Positions 31,561 to 40,854 of a stretch of 64,000 nucleotides of DNA are shown piece by piece. The DNA lies in assembly GCF_028640845.1 (NCBI RefSeq), contig NC_080539.1:188923436-188987435 (forward strand), in the 5' to 3' direction. The notes beneath the pieces were generated by a model that saw only the letters and a list, made by a program, of their open reading frames with translations, was not told the origin of the DNA and made no database searches. The position numbers and the translations under genes were made by a program. The number at the start of each line of letters is the position of its first letter. Within the stretch, counting starts at the first letter, position 1. This DNA is from Ahaetulla prasina. Its lineage: Eukaryota; Chordata; Lepidosauria; Squamata; Colubridae.

Positions 31561-31963
31561 AATTAATAATTAATAATTGTAATTTAATAATAATTAATAA
31601 TTGTAATAAGTTGAAAGATAAGTTTGAAAGGGAGACAGGGGCCTGGGTAGAAATTTTAGAAATTAGCCAGTGGAAGAGGGTAGAGGCGGAAGGAATATCT
31701 AGATTGAACTAGATACAAGAGATAAACATAGATACAAAGATTTAAGAGAGGAATTTGAGAGGCAAGTAAAAAAAAAAAAAGCATAGCAATTAAAATATTG
31801 AAGCAAGCAAGAGACAATGGATAGATGATTTTCTTTTTTATTGTTTTGATTTGGTTTTCCTTTTTCCTCTCTTTCTTTTAAAGCAGTGGTCACCAACCGG
31901 TGGTCCGGGGACCACTGGTTGTCCGCGAGAAAATTTTGGTGGTCCATGGCTGGGTTGGGCTCC

Positions 31964-32235
31964 TTGAGAGACAAGAGCTTGCAGGGAGGCAATCTGGCTT
32001 CCGCCTCCCTGCAAGCTCTCGTCTCTTGAATTCTCCCTGAAGTGGCACAGGAAGCTTGAGTCGGGCTCCTGGAGAGGAGAGCTTGCAGGGAGGCGGAGCC
32101 ATATCGCCTCCCTGCAAGCTCTCCTCTTGAGGAGCTCGATCTAAGCTTCCCATGCCACTTCAGGGAGAACACGAGAGGCGAGAGCTTGCAGGGAGGTGGA
32201 CGTCAGATCGTCTCCCTGCAAGCTCTCGTCTCTCG
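31964..32235. repeat. Cluster of three hairpins plus an enclosing inverted repeat
   Basis: The arm AGAGCTTGCAGGGAGG and its complement CCTCCCTGCAAGCTCT pair locally three times: 31964-32028, 32068-32132 and 32172-32235. An additional inverted pair, CTCCCTGAAGTGGCACAGG (about 32033) and CATGCCACTTCAGGGAG (about 32152), encloses the middle hairpin. The whole block could extrude as a compound cruciform. Confidence 0.9.
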
Positions 32236-33129
32236 AGTTCTTCCTGAAGCAACACGGGATGTCTGCAGGGGACAACTATAAAGAATATGTCCATCTGCCC
32301 TCCTGAAGCACCACTGTGACGAACAAAACAACCACATTGCTCTGTGCCTCTTCCTGCAGCCAAACACGCCCAGCCATGCATGTCCTTCTCTCAAATGGGC
32401 TATGCATGGGGCACTTGGAGATCGAGCGAGCAAGAGAGCTCTCCAACCTCTCTTTTGTGCGTGCATGGGTGCATGAGGGAGGGAGGGAGGGATTTGAAGG
32501 CGAGCCACCCAAACTTCTGGCAGAGATGAGGGCGGCTTCTGAGCAGCCCTGAATCAGCCTGCTCCACCTGACCTATTCCCTGAGTCTCGCCATTCTCCTC
32601 GCCTCCCCCAGCCCCAGCCCACTCAAGCAGCAGCATTTCTTCTCTGCTTCTCTCCAGATGCTGGTGCGGGCACCATGGATGCATAGCTTGTTGGGGCTGA
32701 GCAGGGAAGCCGCTGCTTGAGGGGGGGGCGGTGAGGAAAATGGCGAGACTCAGGGAATAGGTCAGCTGGAGCTGGCTGATTCAGGGCTGCTCAGAAGCTG
32801 CCTCCATCTCCGCCAGAAGTTTGGGTGGCTCAGCTTCAGATCGCTCACTTGCTCCCTCCCTCCCTCCCTCCCTCCCTCACACACACGCATGCACAAAAAC
32901 AATTTTGTGATTTCACCCCTGGGCTGAACCCACCAGTGGCTGTCCCCACCCCTCACCCTCCCTTCCCAGTCACTCCTCACCTGGCAAGGGAAGGGGGGGA
33001 AATAGAGATTAGCTCCTTATTCCAGAGTGGGAGCTGGATCTCGCGGCTGTTTCTTCCGGCCCTTGTTGGTGCTCCTGTACCTCAGTCTCGCCGGCTTGAG
33101 TTCCTTTCAGCCCCAAGACACTGGCTGGC

Positions 33130-33710
33130 CCATGAGAAAGTGGGGGAGAGAGAGAGAAAGAGGGGGAGAAAAGGGTAGAAAGAGAGAGAGAGAGAAAGAA
33201 AGAGAAGGGGGAGAGAAAGAGAGATGACAGAATGAGTGGGAGAGAGAGAAAGAGAGGGGGAGAGAGAAAGAGGGGAGAGAGAGAAAGGGGAGAGAAAGAG
33301 GGGAGAGAAAGAAAGAGAGGGGAGAGAGAGAGAAAGAAAGGGGAGAAAGGTGGGAAGAGAGAAAGGAATGAGAGAAAGAGGAGGAGAAAGAAAGAGGGGA
33401 GAGAGAGAAAGGGGGAGAAAGGTGGGAAGAGAGAAAGGAATGAGAGAAAGAGGAGGAGAAAGAAAGAGGGGAGAGAGAGAAAGGGGCAGAGAAAGAGAAT
33501 GAGACAGAAAGAATGAGACAGAAAGAGGGGAGAGAAAGAGGGGAGAGAGAGAGGGGAGAGAGAGAGGGGAGAGAGTAAAGGGGGAGAGAGAGAGAGAGAA
33601 GGGGGGAGAGAAAGAGAGATGACAGAATGAATAGGAGAGAAAGAAAGAGGGGGGAGAGAGAATGAGAAAGAGAGGGGAGAGGGGAGGGGGAGAAAGAGAG
33701 AGGAGGGACA
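33130..33710. repeat. 580-bp homopurine (GA-rich) tract
   Basis: Almost uninterrupted G/A on the plus strand, made of GAGA, GAAAGA and GGGGAGA units, with larger internal repeats (for example GGGGAGAAAGGTGGGAAGAG at 33340 and 33412). Long Lys/Arg/Glu-rich frames on one strand and Ser/Leu/Phe-rich frames on the other are artefacts of composition. Confidence 0.95.
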
Positions 33711-34360
33711 GTTCCTGAAGGACCCCATCCCATCACTAGGAGTCCAGGCGCTTCAGCAAGCAGTGCACTGGATTCGTATTAGTGGTCCCCGGGATTTAAA
33801 ATTATGGACTTGGTGGTCCCTGAGGTCCAAAAGGTTGGGGACCCCTGTTTTAAAGCATAGCAATTAAAGTATTGAAGTGGGCAAGAGGTGATAGATGGAT
33901 GATTTCTTGTTTTTGTTCTTGTTCTGAGTTACTTTTCCTTTTCTCTCTCTCTCTTTTCCTTTTTTTTAGACAGGTGACATGATTAGAAGTTAGATAGAAA
34001 AGAAATAAAAAGTCTTTTAATAAAAGGTGACATGGTTAAAAGCTAGAATAAGTGATAGAAATAAGAGAACGGGGAATATTAGTGTATACATTTTTATATA
34101 ATAAAATGCAAGTAATAAGAGAAAATGCAGGATAATTGAATAATGATAGACTGTAACCTAATATAAATGTGTATTATTATTAGAAATACATAAGCTGATT
34201 GAATGTAATAATTATGATTAACCTTTAGTTAATCATAATTAATCATTAATCTAATTAATCATTATTAATTAGTTTTATTTGTATCACAATGTATGGCACC
34301 CAGGTGCCATACTGTTCACATATTGATTTGATATTTTTATAAAAATTTGAAAAAAAAAGG

Positions 34361-34925
34361 TGATAAAAAGAGGGCACTCGGGGTGGGAGACAGGATATAC
34401 CTGTCCATCAAATTTCTGAACCTCAGGCAGTCATGTAAAAATCTGGGACCCAAGTATATAGGAACTTTCCCTGTGACTCAGATTGAAAATCCAGTGATAG
34501 TAGAGTTGAAGTTGCCAAAAAAGCTTCAAACACATTCATCCAATATTTCACTGCTGTCTGTTAAAGCCTTTCAGTAGCTCGGTACTTAATAAGAACAGAA
34601 AATAGAATAGAATAGAATAGAATAGAATAGAATAGAATAGAATAGAATAGAATAGAATAGAATAGAATAGAATAGAATGAGCTGGAAGGGACTTTGGAGG
34701 TCTTATAGTCCAGCCCCATGCTCAAGCAGGAACCAACCACTGAACCCCCTCCTCCCATCCTAGTAAGTAAGGAGTACTTCAAGATTCAGGAAATCCTGGA
34801 CTCAAGAAGGCACAAGGGGAAAGTACAGTATTTGGTGTTGTGGAAGAGGTAGTGGCAAAAGAAGTTAGGGCATCTAGACTTTTTCATAAATTCCATGATA
34901 GGTATCCAAACTGACCCAAATAGAA
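34361..34925 (+). pseudogene. Gypsy integrase C-terminus and chromodomain fragment
   Basis: Plus-strand relic related to the 15.9-kb Gypsy. VGDRIYLSIKFLNLR and GPKYIGTFPVTQIENPVIVE (34380-34515) match the post-integrase module; after an insertion (34597-34740) it resumes with KEYFKIQEILDSRRHKGKVQ (chromodomain, 34765-34830) and, in another frame, RLFHKFHDRYPN. Frameshifts and stops are present. Confidence 0.8.
34597..34740 (-). mobile_element. CR1-type tail with AATAG microsatellite, inserted in Gypsy
   Basis: AATAG array of about sixteen units (34600-34678) directly joined to GAGCTGGAAGGGACTTTGGA and GGTCTTATAGTCCAGCCCC, the complement of the CR1 3' end. Gypsy coding sequence is recognisable on both sides. 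The array likely grew from the LINE tail. Confidence 0.75.
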
Positions 34926-35885
34926 CGGGAGGTTAGGGGCCTCTATGTTATGTAAATTTGTGTATGTTTTCTTTTCTAGGCTTATCTTTCTTCTGGAAGG
35001 TTGGCATGCCAAGATTGACTCGCAAAACACCTCTTTCTGCTTGCAGCTTAACAAAGAAATATGGGCGGGGTAGGGGTATGATTGGAACATGTGGGAAGCT
35101 GGGAAAGAGAGAAAGAATTTACTTGAGCCATTTGCAGCTTGAGAAAATCTTACTAGCTGATGATCTCATGAGCTGAAAACTTTCAAAAGGTGCAGACTGT
35201 TTTCTCAAAATAAAATGTTTGATCTGGATTGGTGGTCAATGGACACTGGGCAGCCCACAGGAAAGGAAAAAGGGGGTTCATTATACTGCACTTCAAAACC
35301 TCAGAACTGGCTTCTTCTTCTGTGCCTGAATGGATCTATCAGTAAAGTTTTACTCTTGGTAATAAAAGTATCCCAGGAATTTCTTTTGTGGTGCATGAAG
35401 AACATACTATTGGTACTAAATGAAGTGAGACTAGGGTGGCAAGAGGGTGGTGATGACATTCTTTTGGTAAAGTACATATAAAGTTTCACCTTGACTGAAT
35501 TCAAATAAGTATCATTCAAAAAAGCTATAAAATACATATCCTTGAGGAAATTTTAAAATATCAGACTATATCAAAGGCAGGTTCAAGTGAAAATATTCTC
35601 CTACAATATTGAAAATGGAGACACAGCCTTTGAGTAGTCAATTTCAGTGCAAATCAGAATAGATATAACTGCCTGACAAATCAGTGATTTAATAGGAAAC
35701 AATGTTTTGTGTTATTAATTTCTTTCATTATTAGATCTATCAAATCAACAGATGGAATTGCAACTGCATGTTAATGATTTTAAAATTAAATCACATTTAT
35801 TTATTTATTTATTTATTGCCTACATTTAGGCAAAAAAACCAAAATGCACAGGTACCATATATGCAGTGGTGGGATTCAAGTAATT
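34926..35885. other. Unassigned, possibly intronic DNA
   Basis: No repeat family or domain recognised in about 950 bp; base composition is ordinary and stops are frequent. 35794-35818 is an ATTT run, and GCAGTGGTGGGATTCAAGTA at 35863 resembles a hAT-type terminus cut short by the CR1. Given the astrotactin exon downstream, part of this may be original intron. Confidence 0.4.
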
Positions 35886-37326
35886 TATTTAATTTAGTAA
35901 TTTATGATCCTGGAGCACAGGGGAGCTGCCACAGGACTGGAAAAGAGCTGATGTAGTTCCCATCTTCAAAAAAGGAAAAAAAACAGACCCAGGAAACTAC
36001 AGACCTATCAGCCTGACCTCAATACCGGGGAAGATTCTAGAAAAGATAATCAAGCAACGAATCACCAAACACCTAGAAGCAAACAAAGTAATAACCAAAA
36101 GCCAACATGGGTTTGTCAAAAACAGATCATGCCAGACTAATCTTATCGCATTCTTTGACAAAATGACAAAATTAGTAGACCAGAGGAATGCTGTCGATAT
36201 AATTTACTTGGACTTCAGTAAAGCATTTGATAAAGTAGACCATAACCTACTACTAGATAAAGTAGAAAAATGTGGGTTAGACAGCACCACCACCAGATGG
36301 ATTCGTAACTGGCTGACCAACCGCACTCAACGTGTAGTCCTCAATGGAACTACATCCACATGGAGGGAAGTATGCAGTGGAGTACCCCAAGGCTCTGTTT
36401 TAGGCCCAGTACTCTTCAGCATCTTCATCAATGACTTGGACGAGGGGATAGATGGGGAACTCATTAAATTTGCAGATGACACCAAGCTGGCAGGAATAGC
36501 CAACACTCCAGAAGATAGGCTCAAATTACAGAAAGATCTTGACAAACTTGAACATTGGGCGCTATCTAACAAAATGAAATTCAACAGTGAAAAAAGTAAG
36601 ATTCTACATTTAGGCAAAAAAAACAAAATGCACCAGTACCGTATATGTGGTACCTTGCTCAATAGTAGTACCTGTGAGAGGGATCTTGGAGTCCTAGTGG
36701 ATAACCATTTAGATATGAGCCAGCAGTGTGCAGCAGCTGCTAAAAAAGCCAACACAGTTCTGGGCTGCATAAACAGAGGGATAAAATCAAGATCACGTGA
36801 AGTGTTAGTGCCACTTTATAATGCCTTGGTAAGGCCACACTTGGAATATTGCATCCAGTTTTGGTCTCCACGATGTAAAAAAGATGTTGAGACTCTAGAA
36901 AGAGTGCAGAGAAGAGCAACAAAGATGATTAGAGGACTGGAGGCTAAAACATATGAAGAACGGTTGCAGGAACTGGTATGTCTAGTTTAATAAAAAGAAG
37001 GACTAGGGGAGACATGATAGCTGTGTTCCAATATCTCAGGGGTTGCCACAAAGAAGAGGGAGTCGGGCTGTTCTCCAAAGCACCTGAGGGTAGAACAAGA
37101 AGCAATGGGTGGAAACTGATCAAAGAAAGAAGCAACTTAGAACTAAGGAGAAATTTCCTGACAGAACAATTAATAAGTGGAACGACTTGCCTGCAGAAGT
37201 TGTGAATGCCCCACCACTGGAAATTTTTAAGAGGATGTTGGATAACCATCTGTCTGAGATGGTGTAGGGTTGCCCGCCTGGGCAGCGGGTTGGACTAGAA
37301 GGCCTCCAAGGTCCCTTCCAACTCTG
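35886..37326 (+). mobile_element. CR1 LINE, 5'-truncated, RT frame mostly open
   Basis: Classic CR1: ORF2 RT and C-terminus, then the 3' end TTGGACTAGAAGGCCTCCAA and GGTCCCTTCCAACTCTG, followed by a GTT microsatellite (37327-37350). 5'-truncated before the RT; the endonuclease is absent. Confidence 0.93.
35905..36990 (+). CDS. CR1 ORF2 reverse transcriptase, 5'-truncated
   Basis: About 360 codons open in one frame, with no initiation codon expected because the 5' part is missing (first ATG at 36163). Motifs in order: LPQDWKRADVVPIFKKGKK, NYRPISLTSIPGKILEKI, DIIYLDFSKAFDKVDHNLLL (palm Asp), [20 protein letters not shown], catalytic FADDTKLAG (FADD at 36468-36479), then thumb ILHLGKKNKMHQYRICGT and C-terminal PHLEYCIQFWSPRCKKDVET. 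A one-base-scale frameshift near 36980 ends it at 36990; the continuation MSSLIKRRTRGDMIAVFQYL is in the next frame (36978-37205). Confidence 0.92.
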
Positions 37327-37350
37327 TTGTTGTTGTTGTTGTTGTTGCTG
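37327..37350. repeat. GTT microsatellite at CR1 end
   Basis: GTT units followed by GCTGCTGCTG. It starts exactly where the CR1 3' end stops, so it was probably seeded by the LINE tail. Confidence 0.9.
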
Positions 37351-37936
37351 CTGCTGTTGTTATTATAAATGCTACATTTCCCCAAATGAGTACTTTTGTG
37401 GAGCTTTTTGCATTAATTTGCTCAAGAGCAATGAGATTAATGAACTGGCTTTTGAGGAAGAAAACAGTATTTTATTTGTTAATTTTGCCTGAAATACATT
37501 TGAGTCATTGTGTTTTGGTTTTTTTAGCTTTATTATTTTCTCCTTTCTCTCAGCAGATCTGACAGCCCGGTTGTGTTGGATGAAATGGGATTAAAATACG
37601 TAACAGAAAAGAGGATTCTTCAAAGGATCTGACTACTTGATATCAGCTGTTAAATTCTCATAAATGTAGTTAATTATTTATATGTATACTAATAATGAAC
37701 ATAATTTTATTACAATCTATTGTAAGTGAACATGTTCAATTAGAAGAGGAGAATAACTTACTGTAGTAAATATAACACTTGACGGACTAATGGAAGAAGA
37801 AGATATCCCATGCTTATTTTTCTGAGCTTCCAAATAGTTAGCAGTATCACATATAAAATAATCTTAGTGTTTTAAAATACTTTAAGCATAAATTCTGAAA
37901 ACTTCAGGAATTAACATTTGAAGTACATGAGGCAAA
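37351..37936. other. Unassigned, possibly intronic DNA
   Basis: A/T-rich, no family recognised. A polypyrimidine-AG (TTTTCTCCTTTCTCTCAGCAG, 21 bases at about 37538, split here as TTTTCTCCTTTCTC + TCAGCAG) precedes a 26-codon open stretch in plus orientation, but there is no donor or homology, so I do not call an exon. Confidence 0.4.
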
Positions 37937-38165
37937 TTCAGGGTGAAATGCACCCAATTCAGACTGGATCGCCCAATCCGGTAGCAATGGCGGCGGGTGG
38001 TTCGGAGAACTGGTAGTAAAAATCCCTCTCCCCCCATGCCCAGCTGAGCCACGTGATCATCAGAGGCTTTTTTATTACTTTTAAAAGCATTAAAGGCAAA
38101 AAAATGCTTTTGAAAGAAAAGAAAAGCCTCTGACGATCAGGCAACTCAGCTGGGATCATCAAATC
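37937..38165 (-). mobile_element. hAT-like element end (copy 3)
   Basis: CAGGGTGAAATGC at 37939, followed by GGATCGCCCAATCCGGTAGC and GGTTCGGAGAACTGGTAG, is the reverse complement of the right end of the elements at 8629 and 10470. It is cut off near 38165, just before a Rex1-like LINE. Confidence 0.75.
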
Positions 38166-38218
38166 CAAAGCAGCAAATCCTGTTATCAATTCAGGACACA
38201 AAACCATAACGTTTTTAT

Positions 38219-39125
38219 GATAACGTTGGAAAAGCTCTTCATAACTTAAAACCATCGCTATCTATTGGACCCGATGGACTATGTGCATACTTCTTAAAAA
38301 ACTTTCCATTAATATAGCAGAACCCCTAAACATAATCTTTGATAAAGCTTTCACTACCAGTTCCCTTCCCAAACTTTGGTCATAGCCACAGTCATCCCTA
38401 TCTTCAAAAAAGGAGACCCCAGCTTAGTCGAAAACTACAGACCGATCTCTCTGTGCTGCGTCACCTGCAAAGTCATGGAATCAATCATCAACCAATCCAT
38501 TACCTCACACTTAGAAACTAACAACCTACTCTCCAATAAACAATTTGGTTTCAGGAAAAAATTATCATGTAACTTACAACTTCTCCACTGTAAAAACATA
38601 TGGACTACAAATCTTGATCAAGGCAAAACAATAGATGCAATCTACATAGACTTCTGCAAAGCTTTTGACTCAGTAGTACACGATAAACTTCTCCTAAAAC
38701 TAAAATCCTATGGCATCTCAGGACCCCTTCACAAATGGATATCTGCTTTTCTGTCTAACAGACAACAAGTGGTCAAAATTGGCAATGCTCTATCAAATCC
38801 TATTCCTGTCAAGAGTGGTGTTCCTCAAGGCAGCGTCCTTGGACCAACACTCTTTATACTATACATTAATGATCTTTGTGACCATATCTCAAGTAATTGT
38901 GTTCTCTTTGCTGACGATGTCAAACTATTTAACACCACCAATAATACTACTACCCTTCAAAAAGACCTTGACTTTGTATCTGATTGGTCTAAAACTTGGC
39001 AACTCCAAATCTCAACCAGCAAATGCTCAGTCTTACATATAGGAAAAAAGAACCCAAACACTAAGTACATACTAGATGGACATTACCTTACAGATGACCC
39101 CCATCCCGTTAAAGACCTTGGAGTT
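38219..39125 (+). mobile_element. Rex1-like LINE RT fragment (R4)
   Basis: Middle of ORF2, truncated on both sides. The right end is replaced at 39126 by the poly-A (T-run) end of a minus-strand L1, inside KDLGVF. It matches the minus-strand copy at 41.5-42.4 kb closely and was used here to identify the deletion in R1. Confidence 0.85.
38376..39125 (+). CDS. Rex1-like ORF2 reverse transcriptase fragment (R4)
   Basis: About 250 codons open: [80 protein letters not shown], catalytic LFADDVKLFNTT (FADD at 38907-38918), LQISTSKCSVLHIGKKNPN, DPHPVKDLGVF. It holds all RT palm motifs uninterrupted, the best FADD-bearing palm of this family in the window. After 39125 the codons come from an L1 tail. 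Not functional alone. Confidence 0.88.
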
Positions 39126-39215
39126 TTTTGTTTTTTTTTCATAAAAAAGTTTTATTTTTACAATCATATCAAACAGCTCATCCAATGTACAGTTATATAC
39201 AATTAGTCGGGCTTG
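39126..39215 (-). mobile_element. L1 3' end fragment
   Basis: T-run then AAAAAAGTTTTATTTTTACA, TCATATCAAACAGCTCATCC and AATGTACAGTTATATACAAT, nearly the same as 54897-54960 at the 3' end of the L1 there. Only about 90 bp of 3' UTR is present. Confidence 0.75.
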
Positions 39216-39365
39216 CCCAGTTGCCTTACAATTATTCTTCTCAAGTAATATTAAAGACTGATGCAAAAAAAAACAAACACCCATAAATGGGGCAGGGGAT
39301 ATTTTGGCTGGATAAAAAAAAAAAAATGCAGGCAATACTGGCCCTGTTGGAAAAGAGATACTCAC
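39216..39365 (-). other. Intron downstream of the astrotactin exon
   Basis: Begins with the donor GTGAGTATCTC in the minus strand. Contains two A-rich runs (39262-39271 and 39315-39326). No repeat family recognised between the exon and the L1 tail. Confidence 0.5.
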
Positions 39366-39499
39366 ACAGGCTGGGGAAGTGGGCTGCAGCTGGGGAGGCC
39401 ATTCTCATCAAAGGCATTAAGGTCACATCTGCACCAGTCCTCAATCACATCCCCTTTTCCTGAGCACCAGTAAAAGCTCATGAGGGCTCCCTTGAAGGT
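39366..39499 (-). CDS. ASTN1: Internal exon of an astrotactin gene
   Basis: 134-bp minus-strand exon. It is preceded by a polypyrimidine tract and acceptor (TGTTTTTCGCTTCCTAG, AG at 39500-39501) and followed by donor GTGAGT (39365-39360). Phase: 44 full codons plus two bases. The peptide runs [44 protein letters not shown], matching by recall the Cys-rich segment of astrotactins, neuronal membrane proteins involved in glia-guided migration and protein trafficking. No stop or frameshift. ASTN1 fits better than ASTN2 (DENGL, SPLPQP), but the paralogue call is from memory. No neighbouring exon is visible in the window, so flanking introns exceed it or other exons lie outside. Confidence 0.78.
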
Positions 39500-39828
39500 C
39501 TAGGAAGCGAAAAACAGGAGAGATGGTTTGGAGTGAATGGACGGTTGATGAATGCAATGACCAAAACAGGTCAGTTCTACAGAAACGAAGATGTTGTGGA
39601 ATGACTACGGAGATTCTCCATCATCCAAGATCATGGTGGTCCCAAAGAGGCAAGAAGAGTTTTTCTATGAATGTTCAGACCTGGGTTTCCCAAGCACGTG
39701 AAGCAAACTCCTTGTTCTGACCAAAACAAAAAACAAAAAACAAAAAAACCCAACCCTTTTTATTAAGTTACTGTGACTTCCTTTCATTCACATCCAGCAA
39801 AGTCTTTCAAGTCAAAGTCTTTCTATTA
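39500..39828. other. Intron upstream of the astrotactin exon, retroposon-like
   Basis: Starts with the acceptor polypyrimidine tract on the minus strand. 39530-39755 ends in an A-rich CAAAAAA run (39722-39748), so it may be a plus-strand retroposed fragment; I do not recognise its source. One 65-codon frame (39523-39720) has no domain. Confidence 0.4.
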
Positions 39829-39960
39829 ATAATAGCAGAGTTGGAAGGGACCTTGGAGGTCTTCTAGTCCAACCCCCTGCCCAGGCAGGAAACCCTACAC
39901 CATTTCAGATAAATGGTTATCCAAACGTTTTCTTAAAATTGACAGTCACAGACCTTATCT
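39829..39960 (-). mobile_element. CR1 3' end, minus strand
   Basis: AGAGTTGGAAGGGACCTTGG, AGGTCTTCTAGTCCAACCCC and CATTTCAGATAAATGGTTAT are the complement of the CR1 end at 37240-37325. About 130 bp. Confidence 0.85.
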
Positions 39961-40069
39961 GGCTTGGAGAGCTGCCAGGCCGATATCTTCAAAACTTGGC
40001 AAGAAATCTGAGAATCGCCTCTTGAAAAAACACTCTTGGGACAACCATGAACTGATGGATGACAGAGAG

Positions 40070-40290
40070 CAGGGGCGAAATCCAGCAGGTTCTGACAGGT
40101 TCTGGAGAACCGGCAGCGGAAATTTTGAGTAGTTCAGAGAACTGGCAAATACCACCTCTGGCTGGCCCTAGAGTGGGGTGGGAATGGAGATTTTGCAATA
40201 TCCTTCCCCCAAGAGTGGGAAGGGAATAGGGATTTTGCAGTAACCAAAGGATTTTGCAGTCACCAAAGGATTTTGCAGTCACCAAAGCAA
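40070..40290 (+). mobile_element. hAT-like terminus with a small tandem repeat
   Basis: CAGGGGCGAAATCCAGCAGG at 40070 resembles the CAGGGGTGAAAT ends of the hAT-like family. The interior has GGATTTTGCAGTCACCAAA repeated three times (about 40231-40288). The right end is not identified. 40291-40658 is unassigned, A/T-rich. Confidence 0.55.
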
Positions 40291-40854
40291 GTTCACAGGT
40301 AAAGCTGAAACAGAGTATTTTTGAGCAAGAAAGTTGATGCTATATGCTTGATTTATATAGAAAGTACTGCAAAGACCAGGGTTGATGGGAAATGTAGAAA
40401 TTGAAAATAATAACAGAAATAATTCCAGAAGAGGGCAGCTGATTTCTACCTCATTGCCAAAGGAAGTGTTGGGAATGATGCTCAAAGTCTGCAGAAATCT
40501 CACTTAAAGAAGATTTTAATTTTTTTTTGCCAGTGATCTTCCTGGAAACATCTAGTTTCCCACATGGGTTTGACTGATCTTTCTACAACGTTACCCTTTT
40601 TTTAACACTCTTCCCTCTTCTACCTTCTTTTACTTTCCAGACCTTCCTCTCCTTCTCTTATTTATTTATTTATTTATTTTATTTATTTATTTTGTCACAA
40701 CAATATATGTAGGTATCATACAAAAGATTATATAGTATATAAACACTTATATGAGTAAATATAAGGAGGTATAAGCATATATATATAGAGGAAGAAGAAA
40801 AGAAAAACAATAGGACAGGAACGGTAGGCACGTTTGTGCGCTTATGCACGCCCC

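Larger units (their letters stand above)
31884..33847. mobile_element. 1.96-kb hAT-like non-autonomous element
   Basis: Ends CAGTGGTCACCAACC (31884-31898) and GGTTGGGGACCCCTG (33833-33847) are inverted repeats matching at 13 of 15 bases. A perfect 8-bp duplication TTTTAAAG lies at 31876-31883 and 33848-33855, as expected for hAT transposition. The interior holds three successive hairpins (31964-32235), a duplicated GC-rich block (32460-32830) and a 580-bp purine tract (33130-33710). No transposase is visible. Confidence 0.88.
30263..34360 (+). mobile_element. Plus-strand L1 remnant with two nested insertions
   Basis: Pieces in order: 5' leader with a tandem duplication (30401-30912), ORF1 N-terminus (30797-31054), a Rex1-like insertion (31085-31560), ORF2 C-terminal end (31600-31720; KFERETGAWVEILEISQWKR), 3' UTR interrupted by a hAT-like element (31884-33847), and a 3' end with poly-A at 34349-34358. 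ORF1 C-terminus and nearly all of ORF2 are absent, so it is an internally deleted copy or two adjoining L1 fragments. Confidence 0.65.

Noticed and set aside
33009..33736. Long Ser/Leu/Phe-rich and Lys/Arg/Glu-rich frames on opposite strands
   Set aside because: Pure by-products of the homopurine tract; open in several frames at once.
34958..35481. Plus-strand frames at 34958-35176 and 35215-35481 as host exons
   Set aside because: No recognised domain, weak splice context and no conservation evidence; left as unassigned sequence.
37538..37640. Candidate plus-strand exon after a polypyrimidine-CAG
   Set aside because: Short open stretch without donor, homology or conserved phase, and opposite in strand to the astrotactin exon.
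39366..39499. Astrotactin segment as a processed pseudogene
   Set aside because: Both edges coincide with good splice sites and intron-like flanks; a processed copy would continue into neighbouring exons and end in poly-A.
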